From contig CADBRF010000233.1 of assembly GCA_902796975.1 (NCBI GenBank), forward strand, positions 1 to 5,009: a DNA stretch of 5,009 bases, written 5' to 3'. The stretch comes from an uncultured Coriobacteriaceae bacterium. GTDB taxonomy: Bacteria; Actinomycetota; Coriobacteriia; Coriobacteriales; QAMH01. Both the position numbers and the translations under genes were made by a program. The notes below the pieces were generated by a model. It worked only from the letters and a program-made list of their open reading frames with translations. It was not told where the DNA came from and searched no databases. Below are positions 4,400 through 5,009 of the stretch, piece by piece (positions within the stretch are counted from its first letter, which is position 1; each line of letters begins with the position of its first letter).

Positions 4400-5009
4400 C
4401 TATGCCAGATGGGCGGCGCACGCCTCGGTGATTTCGGACGCAAGCTTCTTGAGCGTACCCGTGCCGTTTGCCGCATCAAAGGCCATGCGCTCACCCAGCG
4501 CCTCAGCGATGTGCCCGGGGATATCGGCTTTGGCAAAGGCAATGAGGGTGCGGAGCATCTTGTTGAACTCGTAATTGCCGTGGTAGCACTGGATTGCCTC
4601 GTCGATGAGAAGCCAGACTGTTTCAGCATTGGAAGCGCTTGCAGACCCGTAGCCGCACAGAAAGTCAAATGCTGCCTCGCGGACAATGCCGTTATCCTCA
4701 TCGTAGAGGGAGTCCTCCACGGAGGCGAGGACATCGTCGCCGAATTCCTGCCCCGCCTTACCCATATAGCTGATGGTGTGGAGGAGCTCCCAACGTGTTG
4801 CTGCCTCGGGGCGGTTAAGCGCCTCCGTGATGTCATCGGTATGAGCAACAAGAAGTTCGGGCCTCTGAGATGCCACCAGAGAAATGACTGCAGCCGCGTG
4901 CTGTCTCTGCATGCGGCCACCCTGCGCGAGCTGCTCGACAATCGTATCGAGAACCTCAGATTTGTCTATTGCCGCTCGAGCGAGTTTCTCTCGGTCCTGC
5001 TCCGTCCAC
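4400..5009 (-). CDS. HEAT-repeat-like helical protein, 5' end outside the window
   Basis: The frame is open from the right edge to the TAG at 4400-4402, giving at least 202 residues. The internal ATG at 4912 is probably not the start: the preceding 32 codons read as protein in the same style (DREKLARAAIDKSEVLDTIV, then EQLAQGG) and no ribosome binding site precedes that ATG. The protein is almost wholly helical with repeated antiparallel-helix units, such as the run from ATRWELLHTISYMG to VEDSLYDEDNGIVREAAFDFLCGYG and later MLRTLIAFAKADIPGHIAEALGERM. The D/E-N-x-x-VREAA pattern is typical of HEAT repeats, which serve as protein-binding scaffolds. There is no signal peptide or membrane segment in the visible part. 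It lies upstream of icd on the same strand, with a 127-bp gap containing a probable terminator. A specific function cannot be assigned. Confidence 0.8.
   Translation of the reverse strand, partial: WTEQDREKLARAAIDKSEVLDTIVEQLAQGGRMQRQHAAAVISLVASQRPELLVAHTDDITEALNRPEAATRWELLHTISYMGKAGQEFGDDVLASVEDSLYDEDNGIVREAAFDFLCGYGSASASNAETVWLLIDEAIQCYHGNYEFNKMLRTLIAFAKADIPGHIAEALGERMAFDAANGTGTLKKLASEITEACAAHLA

Noticed and set aside
1..5009. CRISPR array, tRNA, insertion sequence or phage attachment site
   Set aside because: No regularly spaced repeat series, cloverleaf, transposase or integrase sequence was seen. The left-edge repeats are too few and too variable for CRISPR.

Overview
The window looks like moderately GC-rich actinobacterial chromosome. 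The L7/L12 and L10 sequences, the GC-leaning codons and strong AAGGAG-type ribosome binding sites suggest Actinomycetota, most likely class Coriobacteriia. That placement is an impression from family resemblance, not a computed result.

Layout from left to right. Positions 1-423 hold no convincing gene, but five related copies of a roughly 26-base motif, four of them arranged as two inverted pairs of about 61 bp. Positions 424-1671 hold a complete ribosomal stalk operon on the minus strand: promoter, L10-type autoregulatory leader, rplJ (L10), rplL (L7/L12) and a strong intrinsic terminator. No rpoB start follows rplL inside the window, and the gene upstream of rplJ is not rplA. The usual rplKAJL-rpoBC neighbourhood is therefore interrupted here.

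Positions 1772-3200 hold two unrecognised, divergently transcribed genes around a 256-bp intergenic region that is rich in inverted repeats and contains an AT-rich stretch. The minus-strand gene encodes a 218-residue protein with a receiver-like (CheY/CpaE-N-terminal-like) pattern. The plus-strand gene encodes a 171-residue protein with two segments that each follow the ribbon-helix-helix pattern. Together they have the look of a regulatory pair, but this is inference.

Positions 3184-4272 encode an isocitrate dehydrogenase of the isocitrate/isopropylmalate family on the minus strand. It overlaps the end of the plus-strand hypothetical gene by 17 bp, tail to tail. Its cofactor-site residues resemble NADP enzymes more than NAD enzymes. 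Upstream of it, after a 127-bp gap with a perfect 13-bp inverted repeat, lies the 3' part of an alpha-helical HEAT-like gene that runs off the right edge of the window.

Most of the window is housekeeping. The parts that deserve a second look are the left-edge repeats, the divergent hypothetical pair with its dyads, and the cofactor site of the isocitrate dehydrogenase.
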